DNA from: Kordia antarctica
GTDB taxonomy: Bacteria; Bacteroidota; Bacteroidia; Flavobacteriales; Flavobacteriaceae
Reading direction: 5' to 3'
Assembly: GCF_009901525.1 (NCBI RefSeq)
Contig: NZ_CP019288.1
Span: forward strand, 1,827,501 to 1,891,500
DNA length: 64,000 nt
The notes under the pieces were generated by a model, which saw nothing but the letters and a program-made list of their open reading frames with translations, was not told the origin of the DNA and ran no database searches. The translations under genes were made by a program, and so were the position numbers. Below are positions 8,052 through 16,265 of the stretch, piece after piece; positions within the stretch are counted from its first letter, which is position 1; each line of letters starts with the position of its first letter.

Positions 8052-8936
8052 TTAACTAATAACATGCAATGCTTTTTCTTTAATGGTTATAAAAATTGTT
8101 TTTTCTTCAATAATGTACGCTTCTCCATCAATTTGAAACTGAAATAAGTCTCCATTGTGTCTTGTTAACTTTATTAACTTTGTTTGGAAATGATTGGCTT
8201 CTTTTAGATACTGTTGTTTTTTAATAAGTATGAGGAAACCCAGCAGTAAAACTTTGAATTTTGATATTTTAGAAACAATAAGCATATCTAATAATCCATC
8301 ATGAAGTGATGCTTTTGGTGTGAGACTAATATTGTAGCCCATTTCATTAGAATTGGACACAAAAATCATAAAAGGATTGGTTATAATTTTTGTGTTGTTT
8401 AGTTCTATTTCTATTTTTCGATCATAGCGCAGTTCTTTAAAAGATTTTAAAGCAGCTTTGATGTAACTTTTAAATTTTCTTCTTTTAGAAGACTCATAAT
8501 TTTTAACCACACAGGCATCAAAACCTACTCCTGCATTGCTAAAAAAGTACTTGTCGTGAATAATTCCAACATCTATTTGTCTTACATTTTCATTTTTAAT
8601 GATTTGAATTGCCTTTGAAATATGCTTTGAAATTTTCAAATTTGAGGCAAGTCCATTTCCTGATCCCGTAGGTATGATTCCAAGTTTAATGGTTGAACCC
8701 ACTATGCACGAAGCCACTTCATTTATGGTTCCATCGCCACCACAAGCAACGATGATGTCTGCACTTTCTTCCATAGCCTTTTTAGCTAAAACGGCTGCAT
8801 GTTTTTTATAGTTTGAGTATTCTATGTGAATTACATACTTCTCTTTCTCAAAAAAAGTAGCCAAGTAGTCCTTGCTCAACTTATGAGTCTTTCCTGAGCC
8901 TGCTATTGGATTTATGATGAAATGAATCTGTTTCAA
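8052..8936 (-). CDS. Diacylglycerol/sphingolipid-type lipid kinase
   Basis: A 294-residue protein of the YegS/DagK lipid-kinase family, which phosphorylates diacylglycerol or related lipids with ATP. The N-terminal catalytic domain shows NPIAGSGK (9-16), the nucleotide motif CGGDGTINEV (65-74) and the PTGSGN loop (89-94). The C-terminal beta-sandwich domain contains SNAGVGFDA and IDGEA. The start is a TTG directly after a TAA stop in the same frame, with no ATG nearby. A CTTTAG-box promoter 240-275 bp upstream points at it, giving an unusually long leader of about 230 nt. It likely opposes or complements the neighbouring PAP2 phosphatases. Confidence 0.85.
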   Translation of the reverse strand: MKQIHFIINPIAGSGKTHKLSKDYLATFFEKEKYVIHIEYSNYKKHAAVLAKKAMEESADIIVACGGDGTINEVASCIVGSTIKLGIIPTGSGNGLASNLKISKHISKAIQIIKNENVRQIDVGIIHDKYFFSNAGVGFDACVVKNYESSKRRKFKSYIKAALKSFKELRYDRKIEIELNNTKIITNPFMIFVSNSNEMGYNISLTPKASLHDGLLDMLIVSKISKFKVLLLGFLILIKKQQYLKEANHFQTKLIKLTRHNGDLFQFQIDGEAYIIEEKTIFITIKEKALHVIS

Positions 8937-9023
8937 TTATTCTGTTACTTTAAGTCCTTCATTACGATATAAATAATCTGCCATTTGATAAAATGAAATT
9001 GTTTCATTTAGTAATTCTTTCTG
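8937..9023 (-). other. Possible 3' remnant of a lost gene in the lipid-kinase leader
   Basis: Reading the minus strand, an open 28-codon stretch ends in LYRNEGLKVTE-stop, and its stop codon directly precedes the TTG of the lipid kinase in the same frame. It has protein-like composition (TISFYQMADYLYRNEG) but is bounded upstream by a stop and has no good start except an internal ATG giving 15 residues. It could be the tail of a deleted gene or a leader peptide. The rest of 9024-9571 holds a CTTTAG promoter and otherwise nothing I recognise. Confidence 0.25.
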
Positions 9024-9175
9024 TTATACAAGTAAAACAAAGAGCTTAAAGCCTCCTATTTTTTGGGTTGTACCTACTTAATACAATAATGCATGAAAGC
9101 TTTTAAATTATTGATTTTCATAAACTTGCACTTGTTGATTAAAGTAATCTTAATCTGTATACATTTTATTAAATG

Positions 9176-9210
9176 TAAAGTTACTTTAGAAACCTAAAGT
9201 AAATCTAAAG
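9176..9210 (-). promoter_or_regulatory. CTTTAG-box promoter of the lipid kinase (site 1)
   Basis: On the minus strand two CTTTAG boxes (9205-9210 and 9194-9199) are spaced exactly 11 bp. Ten nt after the second comes TAACTTTA (9183-9176), matching the Bacteroidota -7 consensus TAnnTTTG. The predicted start near 9170 leaves a leader of about 230 nt before the kinase. Architecture is identical to the other sites of this set. Confidence 0.65.
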
Positions 9211-9571
9211 TCTATTTTTAGTAACATTTTAAGGATTTCTTATTTAATGAGATTGAAAGTATTCAGCATTAATTTTCCTTCAATTTTCGATTCAAAAAAA
9301 GCGTTTTGTTTTCGTGATAATTTCAATTTACTTGTTTGATGATACTCTTGATTTTTATAAATCAACAATCATAACATTAAATTCAGCATCAAATTTTCGC
9401 TTTGTCATAATTCAAGTATAAAAGTTATAGACTTATAAAATTCGTCCCACCAACGGTATACACTCCAAATTTTCATTTCTCAATAAATTATAAATCGCAT
9501 ATCGTTTAACATCTTCAGATTCTCTTAAGAATCGAGTTATAATTTTAAAAATTATTAAAAATCCCCAGCAT

Positions 9572-9607
9572 ACTTTAAACTCTCAATCTTGTAAGAAAGT
9601 TTAAAGT
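9572..9607 (+). repeat. Inverted repeat before the PAP2-eptA operon
   Basis: ACTTTAAACT (9572-9581) and its exact complement AGTTTAAAGT (9598-9607) flank a 16-nt spacer, ending 20 bp before the ATG of the PAP2 gene. It could be an operator for a dimeric regulator or a hairpin in the 5' leader. No poly-T run follows, so it is not a typical terminator. Confidence 0.45.
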
Positions 9608-9627
9608 ATTCAAATAAATAATTGCAG

Positions 9628-10473
9628 ATGGCGAATATTTTTGAGTTAAACAATGTAGTAGTAAATAATTTTAAGAGTATAAGATTATGGTTCTTGATTC
9701 CCCCTTTTTTAGTGTTGATTTCATTCTGTTTGTATTTCACACTTTCTAAAGAGACTAATTTTGTAGATGAATATGTTGCTTGTCAAAAAGATGTGTTTTT
9801 CTTTCTCAATAATAAATTAGTCCAATTTCCAAATTTACAGTTTAACCTGACTCAATTAGGTGATGTAATCATAGGTTTTGCGCTGCTTACGGTCTTTCTT
9901 ATTTATGCTCCTAAACTTTGGGAAGCGCTACTGCTATCAGCAATCATTTCATTGATAGTTTCGACTACATTGAAACAAATATTTGCTATTCCAAGACCTC
10001 CTAAAATGTACAATCATGATAGTTTTGTAATTATTGGGAGAGCTATTGCAGCACCAACGTCGTTACCTTCAGGGCATTCCATAACAACCTTTATTGTAAT
10101 AACTATAGTGTTATTCGCTTTTATGCCGAAAAGAAATGTATATAAGATATTGTGGTATACTTTTATGTTTTTATTGGGCTTAATTATTGCTTTTTCAAGA
10201 GTTGGTGTAGGTGCACATTACCCGCTTGATGTCATAATTGGTGGTATTCTTGGTTTTATAGTTGCAATTATAGGTATAAAAATAAGTGAAAGATTAAATT
10301 TGTTCGGTTGGGTAAAAAATAAAAGACTTTGCCTTATTTTAGTTTTAACAATTTGGGGGATTTTTATTATTACAAAAATGATAAAAATAAATTTGCCAAT
10401 ATTTTATTTGTCATTGATGTCATTGGTCTTAACAGTATTCATAACTATAAAAACGTATGTCAAAAAAAATTAA
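9628..10473 (+). CDS. Integral-membrane PAP2 phosphatase (LpxE/LpxF-like)
   Basis: A 281-residue inner-membrane phosphatase with about six to eight hydrophobic helices. PAP2 motifs are KQIFAIPRP (about 117-125), LPSGHS (about 146-151) and SRVGVGAHYPLD (about 192-203). Homologues remove the 1- or 4'-phosphate of lipid A, or recycle undecaprenyl pyrophosphate; which applies is not decidable here. ATG 9628 is preferred over an upstream TTG at 9622. The stop overlaps the start of the EptA-like gene by 17 bp, so translation is coupled. The pairing of a lipid phosphatase with a phosphoethanolamine transferase fits lipid A charge remodelling, as in polymyxin resistance. Confidence 0.85.
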   Translation: MANIFELNNVVVNNFKSIRLWFLIPPFLVLISFCLYFTLSKETNFVDEYVACQKDVFFFLNNKLVQFPNLQFNLTQLGDVIIGFALLTVFLIYAPKLWEALLLSAIISLIVSTTLKQIFAIPRPPKMYNHDSFVIIGRAIAAPTSLPSGHSITTFIVITIVLFAFMPKRNVYKILWYTFMFLLGLIIAFSRVGVGAHYPLDVIIGGILGFIVAIIGIKISERLNLFGWVKNKRLCLILVLTIWGIFIITKMIKINLPIFYLSLMSLVLTVFITIKTYVKKN

Positions 10474-11974
10474 ATTAACTTATTTTGCGTTGCTATTTAG
10501 CTTTATAAATTTAGTTTTATATCACTACCCTTTCTATAAATTTGTGTTTAGTAATATAGATACAAAAAGTTTTAACGGCATTTTACTCCTGGTTAGTTTA
10601 ACCATTGCAACAATACTAGCTAATGCAGTGTTTTTTTATATAGTATTATTTCTATTGCGATCTTTCGGAAAATGGCTATTGGCAGCGTTTTTCATTATCA
10701 ATTCTATTGCTGTATATTTTATAAATACGTATGGTGTAATAATAGACGAAACTATGATTGGTAATATTCTTAACACCAATTATGAAGAATCTAGTAGTTT
10801 TTTGTCTTTTGGTTTATTTGCTTATATAGTTTTATTAGGTGTACTACCAAGTGTTTTACTTTTCAAAATTAAGTTCGTTCGCACAAAATTAAAAAGGTTT
10901 TTATTGCATGTTTTTTTAACACTAGTATTTCTGTTATCGCTCGCTTTTTTCAACTCATCAAATTGGTTGTGGGTTGATAAAAACTCCAAAACTTTAGGAG
11001 GCTTGGTAATGCCTTGGTCGTATACTGTTAATATCTCTTTGTTTTACAAACATAAGAATAAGCAAAAACCGATTTTATTGCCAAACGCTACAATAAACAA
11101 TACTGAAAAATCTGTAGCTGTTCTTGTAATTGGAGAATCTGCCAGAAGTAACAATTTTTCTTTATACGGATATGAAAAAAACACAAATCCACTGCTTTCC
11201 AAGATAGATAACGTTTATCATTATGAAGCTGAATCCTGTGCGACATACACCACAGCAGGTCTTAAATGTATTTTAGAACATAAATATACTAATGATCTTT
11301 ATGAAACTTTACCTAATTACCTGTATAGAAACGATGTCGAGGTTATTTGGCGAACTACAAACTGGGGAGAACCAACAGTAAACACCAAAAACTTTCAGAA
11401 TAAGCAAGCCTTACAAGAACGATGCGCAGGAGAACAACGTTGTGGGTATGACGAAGTTTTACTCAACGGTTTAAGAGAACAGATATTGGCAAGTAACAAA
11501 AATAAAATATTGGTTGTTTTACATACAAATACTAGCCACGGACCAACGTATTATAAAAAATATCCTGAGCAATTTGAGAAGTTTAGTCCAGTTTGTAAAA
11601 GTGTTGAGTTGGCAAATTGTACTCAAGAAGAATTGATAAACGCATACGATAACACTATTGTTTACACAGATTATATACTAGCTACCTTAATTCAAGAATT
11701 AAAACAGTTAGATGAGTATAATTCCTCTATGATTTTTATTTCTGACCATGGAGAATCTTTAGGAGAAAAAAATCTATACATGCACGGTATACCTGCTAGT
11801 ATAGCACCAAAAGAGCAGTTAGATATTCCATTTATTGTCTGGCTATCTGATGATTCAAAAAAGCTTAAGCAGAACCAACAACATTCGCAACACAATGTCT
11901 TTCATAGCGTCTTAGATTTTTTAAAAATAGAGAGTCCAATCTATGATCCTACGATGAGTATTTATGAAAACTAA
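10457..11974 (+). CDS. eptA: Lipid A phosphoethanolamine transferase, EptA-like
   Basis: A 505-residue enzyme of the EptA/MCR family that transfers phosphoethanolamine from phosphatidylethanolamine to lipid A. The N-terminal ~190 residues hold five hydrophobic helices, and the C-terminal part is a periplasmic sulfatase-fold domain. Zinc and catalytic features are GESARSNNFSLYGY (about 225-238), the nucleophile-threonine region ATYTTAGLKC (about 265-274), NTSHGPTYYKKYP and ISDHGESLGE (about 430-439), with conserved cysteine pairs (CAGEQRC, CKSVELANC). It overlaps the upstream PAP2 gene, and its stop codon overlaps the start of the following truncated frame. The gene name is by family resemblance. 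Confidence 0.85.
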   Translation: MSKKIKLTYFALLFSFINLVLYHYPFYKFVFSNIDTKSFNGILLLVSLTIATILANAVFFYIVLFLLRSFGKWLLAAFFIINSIAVYFINTYGVIIDETMIGNILNTNYEESSSFLSFGLFAYIVLLGVLPSVLLFKIKFVRTKLKRFLLHVFLTLVFLLSLAFFNSSNWLWVDKNSKTLGGLVMPWSYTVNISLFYKHKNKQKPILLPNATINNTEKSVAVLVIGESARSNNFSLYGYEKNTNPLLSKIDNVYHYEAESCATYTTAGLKCILEHKYTNDLYETLPNYLYRNDVEVIWRTTNWGEPTVNTKNFQNKQALQERCAGEQRCGYDEVLLNGLREQILASNKNKILVVLHTNTSHGPTYYKKYPEQFEKFSPVCKSVELANCTQEELINAYDNTIVYTDYILATLIQELKQLDEYNSSMIFISDHGESLGEKNLYMHGIPASIAPKEQLDIPFIVWLSDDSKKLKQNQQHSQHNVFHSVLDFLKIESPIYDPTMSIYEN

Positions 11975-12138
11975 TGGTTAATTTGAAACCAAATGAATTA
12001 GAATATTTTAGTTACACTTTCTTAGCAATTGTGTTTTTAGTAGGTCTATACATTTCCTACACAAATGAGGTTTATTTTGATACTCGTTTTGCTGCGGAAG
12101 ATGGTTTTATTGAATGGCTAACAACGTTGATGCTTTAG
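11974..12138 (+). pseudogene. Truncated N-terminus of a membrane protein
   Basis: A 54-codon frame whose ATG overlaps the eptA stop (TAATG). It encodes one membrane helix (YTFLAIVFLVGLYI, about 14-27) and then a conserved-looking stretch, AAEDGFIEWLTTLML, before an abrupt TAG. The sequence breaks off as if a longer multi-pass membrane protein had lost the rest, and nothing after the stop restores it in any frame. The TAG lies inside the first CTTTAG box of the next promoter, so the promoter region may have replaced the missing 3' part. It could still be expressed as a short peptide. Confidence 0.5.
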
Positions 12139-12178
12139 ATTCGCTATAACTTTTCTTTAGAATTCATTACTACATTTG
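12133..12178 (+). promoter_or_regulatory. CTTTAG-box promoter of the PepSY-like lipoprotein (site 2)
   Basis: Boxes CTTTAG (12133), CTATAA (12144) and CTTTAG (12155) are phased at 11 bp. After exactly 10 nt comes TACATTTG (12171-12178), a perfect TAnnTTTG -7 element. The predicted start near 12184 leaves about 117 nt before the ATG at 12301. The first box contains the stop codon of the truncated frame. Confidence 0.7.
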
Positions 12179-12300
12179 TAAAATAAACTTAAAATATATT
12201 TCTATTTATTGAACAACTCTACACTCTAATTTTAATTATCTATACATGAAGCAAAACTAAAGCTTGATTAAAAAATAAATGTTCAATAAAAACAAATAAT

Positions 12301-13068
12301 ATGAAAACAACAAAAACAGTATTACTTATATTAATTATTACTACAAGTATATTTTCCTGTAGCAAAGATAGTACGAATGTCATACCAAATGAACCAGCAA
12401 GCACAAACTTAGTAGCTGCAAAATCAGATAATTCCATTAACGTAGCAACACTTCCTCAAGTAGTTTTGGATTATATAGCAACAAATTATCCAAATGAGAC
12501 AATAGCTACTTCAGAAATTGAAGATAATGGTAGTTTTGAAGTGGAATTAAGTAGTGGAATAGAGCTTATATTTAATAGTAGTGGAACTTTTATAGGTATA
12601 GACGACGATAGCGGTGACGATTACGGAGATACAGATATTAATCCGACAGACTTACCTCAAGTGATCTTAGATTATATCTTGGCAAATTACCCAAGTATTA
12701 CAATTCATGAAGCTGAACTAGAAAATAACGGAAACTATGAAATCGAGTTAACTAATGATGTTGTATTGATCTTTGACGGTAGTGGAACATTTTTGGGAGT
12801 TGGAGTAGACCAAGATGATATGAATGATGATGGCGATGAAACCAATGACGATAATGACCAAGTAATAGATGCTGCAATGTTACCGCAAACAGTACTAGAC
12901 TATGTGAGTACAAATTATCCAAACGACACTATTCTACAAGCACAAATTGAAAGTGATGGCAGTTACGAAGTAACTCTTAGCACTGGTATTGAGTTACATT
13001 TTGATGCTAATGGCGTTTTCCTAAATACAGGAAATGGTGACGATGATGGAGATGGAAATGGCGATTAA
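12301..13068 (+). CDS. Lipoprotein with three PepSY-like repeats
   Basis: A 255-residue lipoprotein: a hydrophobic signal with lipobox IFSC (Cys20), then three copies of a ~52-residue PepSY-like unit at about 48-100, 117-168 and 191-243. Each begins LPQxVLDYxxxNYP, then has a stretch of alternating acidic and hydrophobic residues and ends near LxFDxxGxFL. The linkers are extremely acidic (runs of D, N and G such as DDDGDGNGD), which could bind divalent cations. The family (PF11396-like) is of unknown function, surface-exposed or periplasmic. It shares family with the genes at 17122, 17769 and 18389, and like them lies behind a CTTTAG-box promoter. Confidence 0.8.
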   Translation: MKTTKTVLLILIITTSIFSCSKDSTNVIPNEPASTNLVAAKSDNSINVATLPQVVLDYIATNYPNETIATSEIEDNGSFEVELSSGIELIFNSSGTFIGIDDDSGDDYGDTDINPTDLPQVILDYILANYPSITIHEAELENNGNYEIELTNDVVLIFDGSGTFLGVGVDQDDMNDDGDETNDDNDQVIDAAMLPQTVLDYVSTNYPNDTILQAQIESDGSYEVTLSTGIELHFDANGVFLNTGNGDDDGDGNGD

Positions 13069-13110
13069 TAATTAGCTTTAGATAATCTCCTAATATCAAA
13101 TTAATCAAAA

Positions 13111-13136
13111 GGTCTTCTGTTTTAGAAGGCCTTTTT
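13111..13136 (+). terminator. Rho-independent terminator after the PepSY-like lipoprotein
   Basis: GGTCTTCT (13111-13118) pairs with AGAAGGCC (13124-13131), one G-T pair, with a 5-nt loop and a run of five T. It is only 16 bp before the next gene, so read-through is possible. Confidence 0.75.
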
Positions 13137-13151
13137 AATACATAAAAAACA

Positions 13152-13745
13152 ATGAAAAGTTATATTTTTTTAATAGGCATTTACCTTTCAAGCTATTATA
13201 TTACTAATGCACAAACAACAACCTTAATTTATGATTTAATAGTTTCTAACAAAACTATAGGTACTGTAAAAACCACTAAAACTTTAGAAGGTAATCAAAC
13301 TACGTACACCTCTGATACTGATGCTACCATTAGTTTTATTATTAAAACCAAAATTACAACCAGAATGACTGTAGTTTACAAAAATGACAGTTTACTATCT
13401 AGTGATTACAAATTTTACAAGAATGATAATTTAAAAGAATATGCAACAGTAATAATTAAGGAGGGAAAATATATTTTAAATCACGATGGAAAAAAGACAG
13501 AATTTAAAGAAGGAATTAAATTAAGTACAATACTATTGCCTTTTGAAAAGCCAAAAAATAATGTTTCATATTTTGAAGAGGTAGAAGGTTGTTTCAAGGT
13601 CATTAAATATGAAAACGAAACATTATTCAAATTGATTAATCCAAAGAACAACCGAAATGATGATTATTCATACAAAGATGGTATTATGCAGAAATGTGTC
13701 ATTAGAAATTCCATCGTTGATTTTACGATGGAATTAAAAAAATAG
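13152..13745 (+). CDS. DUF6134-type exported protein
   Basis: A 197-residue protein with a signal peptide ending TNAQ (about 21). It is rich in beta-strand patterns throughout and resembles a DUF6134-like family of unknown function. A paralogue lies at 27350-27937, sharing the start of the mature part (LxYDLxVxxxxIGT), the KKxEGNxTxYT block and the C-terminal NxxYxYxxGI block. It lies 84 bp after the PepSY-like lipoprotein and converges with the DUF5686 gene, whose stop is 10 bp away. Role unknown; probably periplasmic or surface. Confidence 0.65.
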   Translation: MKSYIFLIGIYLSSYYITNAQTTTLIYDLIVSNKTIGTVKTTKTLEGNQTTYTSDTDATISFIIKTKITTRMTVVYKNDSLLSSDYKFYKNDNLKEYATVIIKEGKYILNHDGKKTEFKEGIKLSTILLPFEKPKNNVSYFEEVEGCFKVIKYENETLFKLINPKNNRNDDYSYKDGIMQKCVIRNSIVDFTMELKK

Positions 13746-13754
13746 TGCTATCTG

Positions 13755-16265
13755 TTAAAATACTGTTTTTATACCTACCCGAATTCCAAATTTTGGGTTT
13801 ACCGAACCATTAAAATTCTGAAAATCATTACGCCAAATAAAATCTACCCTGAATGGTCTTATATTACCAATACCAATATTTTCAAACCCGAAACCATATT
13901 CGTAATAAGGTTTTGCAGAAGGTGCAGTGTAGATTATTGATGATCTATTGATATCTTTACTTTGGTCAGAAATAGTACCATAAACACCTCTAAAAGTCAA
14001 TAAACTACGTAATTTTAATTCTTTAAGCAGAGGTATTCTATTTAACAATAGTCCATTAAAATGGTGTTCAAAATGTCCTTCAAAATACGTGTCTGCTACA
14101 AAATCGTAATAATCTAATAATGCAAAGGTATTTGGTACTAAAAAATAGGTTTGATTAGAAGAAACCGCAGTCAAAAGAGAGAGTGGCACTGCCTCAAAAG
14201 TTTTTCCTGCACCTAGAGTAGCATCAAATATACCAAATTTACCTAAAGATATTGGATGGTTATATATTAGCTGAATTCGATTATAATTAAAATCGCCTCC
14301 TAGTAAATTTTTATAGCCCCGTCTGTAATTTAATAAAAGTGATGGATGCGATTTAATGCCTACTTTTTCATCAACACCATAACCAGAAACTTCCCTTCCT
14401 GGTGTAAAACTCAAATACAAATCGGTAGTGACATCTGTAGTTTTAGATTGTATGGTATTAGATATTTTGTCTAAATATTCTAAAGAGAATAGATCTGGTG
14501 CAGCAGATTCTATTTTATTGTGCGAAGTTGTTATTCCAAAGTGCAAATTTTTCTTCGCTTCCCAATCAAAACGAAGCATACTTTTTTGTATACGTGACAA
14601 AAAGAAATTACTACCTCTGCCAAACAGCGCTTTAGAACCCTTGTCTGCTTCTGGTATTAAGTGTGTACCATTAAAGGTTATTAATCCCATTTGCTCATTA
14701 TCATTCAAATACGCTGCACTTAATGTTGTTCGTGGATTATTAGATAATAAATATCTTGCTTCTAAACCATACTTGAGTTTTTTATCGGTAAAGCCATATG
14801 CAAGAAAACCTTCTAACCTTAAACGATCATTATAAGTTTTGAAGGTTCTAAAACCCATTCTAGCTCTGTAGCCTTCAACATCGTTTCTAGCGGTTGTAGC
14901 CCAAATACTTCCTATTTGTAAACCATCTGTAATATTTATATAACCATCAGAAAGTATATAGATTTTATTAGTTACTCCATTGACTTTTTTACTGTCTTTA
15001 ACTTTATCAACAACCGCATAGACTTCAGCAATATCTTCAGTTTGATTTTTTTTCCAATACCTATCATTTTTTTTAAATTGGTCAACCTTTGTTTGTTCAA
15101 TTACTTCATCATAAAAAGAAGGTTCTTTAATAGTATCAAATTCATAATTGCTGAACGTTTCGTTTTTATTTACAAAAATTCCTTTTTCTTCTTCACCTTT
15201 AGTAAGTAATGTGAAGTCACCTTTATATTCATTTTTCTGCGGAATGTATATGCTATCATTTTTGATACTAAAAGTTTTTTTAAATTCAAAACTCCTAACA
15301 AAATTTAAGTTCATTTGTTTTAAAGTTTTCATCTCAATATCCACTATAGAAAAATTTTCATCAGCAATAGTCATACTGCCTTGAAATGCAAAATCACCGT
15401 CTTGTCTTGGAAAAAAATAGATGGTGTAATACTTCTTATTCTCTACGGTAGTGCTATCAGACAATACGTAATCGTATGTCCCAAATCCTTCAGTAGAAAT
15501 AGGGCTTACAAAATTTTTATTCAAGATTGCTATATCATTTTCATAAATATTTATTTCCTTAAAAACACCAGCCACTCTTTCCAAGATTTTACCTTGTTGT
15601 TCAATACCAACTTTGCGTTGTCCCACAATATCTATCCGCTCTTTTTTTAATCTATTATCTCCATACACTTTTTCTGTAGTTTCCGTGAGTTGAATAGGTA
15701 AATAATAAGTGCCATTATCGGTGTTTATTTTCATTTTTGAAGCAATTGCATTATAATCTTCTTTGAGCGATTTTTTCACGAAAGTGCTATCCATATTATC
15801 AAAACCAAGTTCAACTGTTGTATATTTATCGTACTGATATGAGTTGGCTAACTTTACTCCATTTCTCTTTTTATTCTCCCATATTTTCTTCAATATTCGA
15901 TAGGCAGGATTCTCTTTTTTAGAAAGTCTTTTCTTTGGCTTTCCAACAATATATACTTCATCTAAAGAAGTAGGTTCTTCTTTCAAAACTATTTGTATTC
16001 CCATAGTTTTTTTTTCTAAAAGTGAGATTACTCGACTTTCATATCCAATAAAACTTATGGTAAGTTCAGGATAATCATTTTCTGATTCCAACGTAAAATT
16101 ACCATCCATATCTGATGTTGTTCCTACAGATGAATTCGTAAAGTATACATCTGCAAAAGGAATAGGCTGATTGTTTTCATCTTTTAAAGCACCTTGAACT
16201 TTTGTTTGAGCAAAAGTATATGTAGTACTTATTAGCAGACTTATAAATAGAATGTACGTTTTCAT
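13755..16265 (-). CDS. DUF5686 outer-membrane protein with carboxypeptidase-regulatory-like domain
   Basis: An 836-residue exported protein with a signal peptide ending TFAQ (about 20), then a CarboxypepD_reg-like beta-sandwich (about 22-97, VQGALKDENNQPIPFADVY). The long remainder matches the DUF5686 family and ends in strands of alternating aromatic residues up to FGIRVGIKTVF, typical of an outer-membrane barrel. The function of the family is unknown. It is the last gene of a three-gene operon with the fatty-acid hydroxylase (its ATG overlaps the previous stop) and a PepSY-like lipoprotein, under a CTTTAG-box promoter. Confidence 0.8.
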   Translation of the reverse strand: MKTYILFISLLISTTYTFAQTKVQGALKDENNQPIPFADVYFTNSSVGTTSDMDGNFTLESENDYPELTISFIGYESRVISLLEKKTMGIQIVLKEEPTSLDEVYIVGKPKKRLSKKENPAYRILKKIWENKKRNGVKLANSYQYDKYTTVELGFDNMDSTFVKKSLKEDYNAIASKMKINTDNGTYYLPIQLTETTEKVYGDNRLKKERIDIVGQRKVGIEQQGKILERVAGVFKEINIYENDIAILNKNFVSPISTEGFGTYDYVLSDSTTVENKKYYTIYFFPRQDGDFAFQGSMTIADENFSIVDIEMKTLKQMNLNFVRSFEFKKTFSIKNDSIYIPQKNEYKGDFTLLTKGEEEKGIFVNKNETFSNYEFDTIKEPSFYDEVIEQTKVDQFKKNDRYWKKNQTEDIAEVYAVVDKVKDSKKVNGVTNKIYILSDGYINITDGLQIGSIWATTARNDVEGYRARMGFRTFKTYNDRLRLEGFLAYGFTDKKLKYGLEARYLLSNNPRTTLSAAYLNDNEQMGLITFNGTHLIPEADKGSKALFGRGSNFFLSRIQKSMLRFDWEAKKNLHFGITTSHNKIESAAPDLFSLEYLDKISNTIQSKTTDVTTDLYLSFTPGREVSGYGVDEKVGIKSHPSLLLNYRRGYKNLLGGDFNYNRIQLIYNHPISLGKFGIFDATLGAGKTFEAVPLSLLTAVSSNQTYFLVPNTFALLDYYDFVADTYFEGHFEHHFNGLLLNRIPLLKELKLRSLLTFRGVYGTISDQSKDINRSSIIYTAPSAKPYYEYGFGFENIGIGNIRPFRVDFIWRNDFQNFNGSVNPKFGIRVGIKTVF

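Noticed and set aside
13077-13082. CTTTAG just after the PepSY-like lipoprotein gene
   Set aside because: A lone hexamer with no phased partner and no -7 element; it lies before a terminator.
14428-14835. 135-residue plus-strand frame inside the DUF5686 gene
   Set aside because: It lies wholly opposite a well-supported gene and has no protein-like features of its own.
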